NCBI GenBank assembly: GCA_002399435.1
Contig: DHDO01000079.1
Location: forward strand, 35,894-62,736
DNA: 26,843 bases
Direction of reading: 5' to 3'
Source: Firmicutes bacterium UBA4874
GTDB lineage: Bacteria; Bacillota; Clostridia; Caldicoprobacterales; DTU083
Position numbers and translations under genes: made by a program. Below, piece after piece: positions 26,087-26,843 of this stretch. The notes beneath the pieces were generated by a model, which made no database searches, was not told the DNA's origin, and was given only the letters and a program-made list of their open reading frames with translations. How positions within the stretch are numbered: the first letter of the stretch is position 1; each line of letters opens with the position of its first letter.

Positions 26087-26843
26087 TTGCCCAAAGAAAT
26101 CATATTGGGAATACACGACAGACAAAAACTGTTTGTTTCGGCAAAAGCAATGGCTTCTGAAAGCAGGCTTGAGATTATCAATCTGTTGAACCGAGGCAGC
26201 TACAACATCAATGAGATTGCCGAAAGACTGGATATGCCGGTCTCCACAGCAGCCATGCATGTCAAAGTGCTGGAGGATGCCGATCTGATTCGTACCGAAC
26301 TGCAGCCAGGCATCCGGGGATCCATGAAGCTTTGCAGCCGAAAGATCGATGTCGTCCATATCAATTTAGCCAATCCGGAAAACAATCTGAGCAATCTCTT
26401 TGAAATCAACATGCCCATTGGCAACTATGTGGACTGTAAAATTCAGCCAACCTGCGGCCTCGCCAGTGAAAAATCCTTTATCGATACCGATGACAGTCCA
26501 AGAGCCTTCTACAATCCGCTGCGGACGGAAGCGCAGATCCTGTGGCTTGGAAATGGATATGTAGAATACCGGTTTCCCAACAGCATCCTGCTCCATGCAA
26601 ATCCGCTGTCCATGGAACTCTCTATGGAAATATGCTCGGAAGCACCGAATTACCGGAACAACTGGCCATCGGATATCACCCTGTGGATCAATGGAACTGC
26701 GGTTGGCACCTGGAGAAGTCCCGGCGATCTTGGCGGGCGCAGAGGCAGACTGAATCCCACATGGTGGCCGGACGCCAGCACACAGCATGGTTTGCTCAAA
26801 ACCTGGAAAGTAAACGCTGACGGTTCCTTTATCGATGAAGCCC
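26087..26843 (+). CDS. ArsR-like winged-helix transcription regulator with long C-terminal domain (partial)
   Basis: A divergently encoded DNA-binding regulator, with 252 residues visible before the window ends. The N-terminal part matches an ArsR-type winged helix: KAMASESRLEIINLLNRG (first helices), then NINEIAERLDMPVSTAAMHV as the helix-turn-helix and VKVLEDADLI as the end of the recognition region. Beyond about residue 85 it is not a plain ArsR protein (those are about 100 aa): a long beta-rich part with INMPIGNYVDCKI, YVEYRFPNSILLH, ITLWINGTAVGTW, SPGDLGGRRGRLNPTWWP and TQHGLLKTWKV follows, probably a ligand-sensing domain. No metal-binding Cys pair typical of ArsR is apparent near the helix-turn-helix. 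Start TTG 26087 is chosen because GGAGG (26074-26078) lies 8 nt upstream and no in-frame ATG precedes the first helix. It presumably regulates the adjacent operon; the ligand may be a sugar. Confidence 0.85.
   Translation, partial: MPKEIILGIHDRQKLFVSAKAMASESRLEIINLLNRGSYNINEIAERLDMPVSTAAMHVKVLEDADLIRTELQPGIRGSMKLCSRKIDVVHINLANPENNLSNLFEINMPIGNYVDCKIQPTCGLASEKSFIDTDDSPRAFYNPLRTEAQILWLGNGYVEYRFPNSILLHANPLSMELSMEICSEAPNYRNNWPSDITLWINGTAVGTWRSPGDLGGRRGRLNPTWWPDASTQHGLLKTWKVNADGSFIDEA

Overview
The window looks like a carbohydrate-utilisation locus from a Gram-positive member of the Bacillota, probably Paenibacillaceae or Clostridia. The reasons are strong GGAGG-type ribosome binding sites, frequent TTG and GTG starts, lipoprotein (SPII) solute-binding proteins, CUT1-type sugar importers with no local ATPase, and coding DNA of moderate G+C beside a very AT-rich intergenic region. 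No RNA gene, insertion sequence, phage gene or CRISPR array was seen. The genus is inference.

Layout. Fourteen genes run on the minus strand from about 25690 down to the left edge, nearly all separated by short gaps or overlapping, so they read as one long operon or two consecutive ones. One gene, an ArsR-like winged-helix regulator (26087 to the right edge, truncated), is divergent. The roughly 400-base AT-rich region between them holds a good promoter for the minus-strand operon (TTGACA, 17 bp, TAAACT) and several palindromes and repeats that could be operators.

In transcription order, module 1 (25690-13084) is a composite transport module. It holds a 987-aa solute-binding protein with two N-terminal carbohydrate-binding-like modules, a MalF-type permease, an exported NHL-propeller/TPR protein fused to a Yip1-like membrane domain, a membrane-anchored DUF5696-type protein, a second MalF-type permease, a MalG-type permease, a lipoprotein solute-binding protein and a second MalG-type permease. 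One importer therefore appears nested inside the parts of another. Module 2 (13010-6856) begins with a lipoprotein GH43 enzyme, then after a 250-base gap a third importer (MalF, MalG, lipoprotein binding protein). Module 3 (6749 to the left edge) encodes intracellular processing: a cytoplasmic GH43 paralogue, a large GH2 enzyme, and an N-acyl-D-amino-acid deacylase-type amidohydrolase that runs off the window.

Likely joint function. A surface GH43 lipoprotein trims a plant or other complex glycan, three sugar importers take up the oligosaccharides (sharing an ATPase encoded elsewhere), and cytoplasmic GH43 and GH2 enzymes finish the degradation. The divergent ArsR-type regulator presumably controls the locus. 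The least explained parts are the NHL-TPR-Yip1 protein, the DUF5696 protein, and the amidohydrolase at the end, which carries an in-frame 24-bp tandem repeat.
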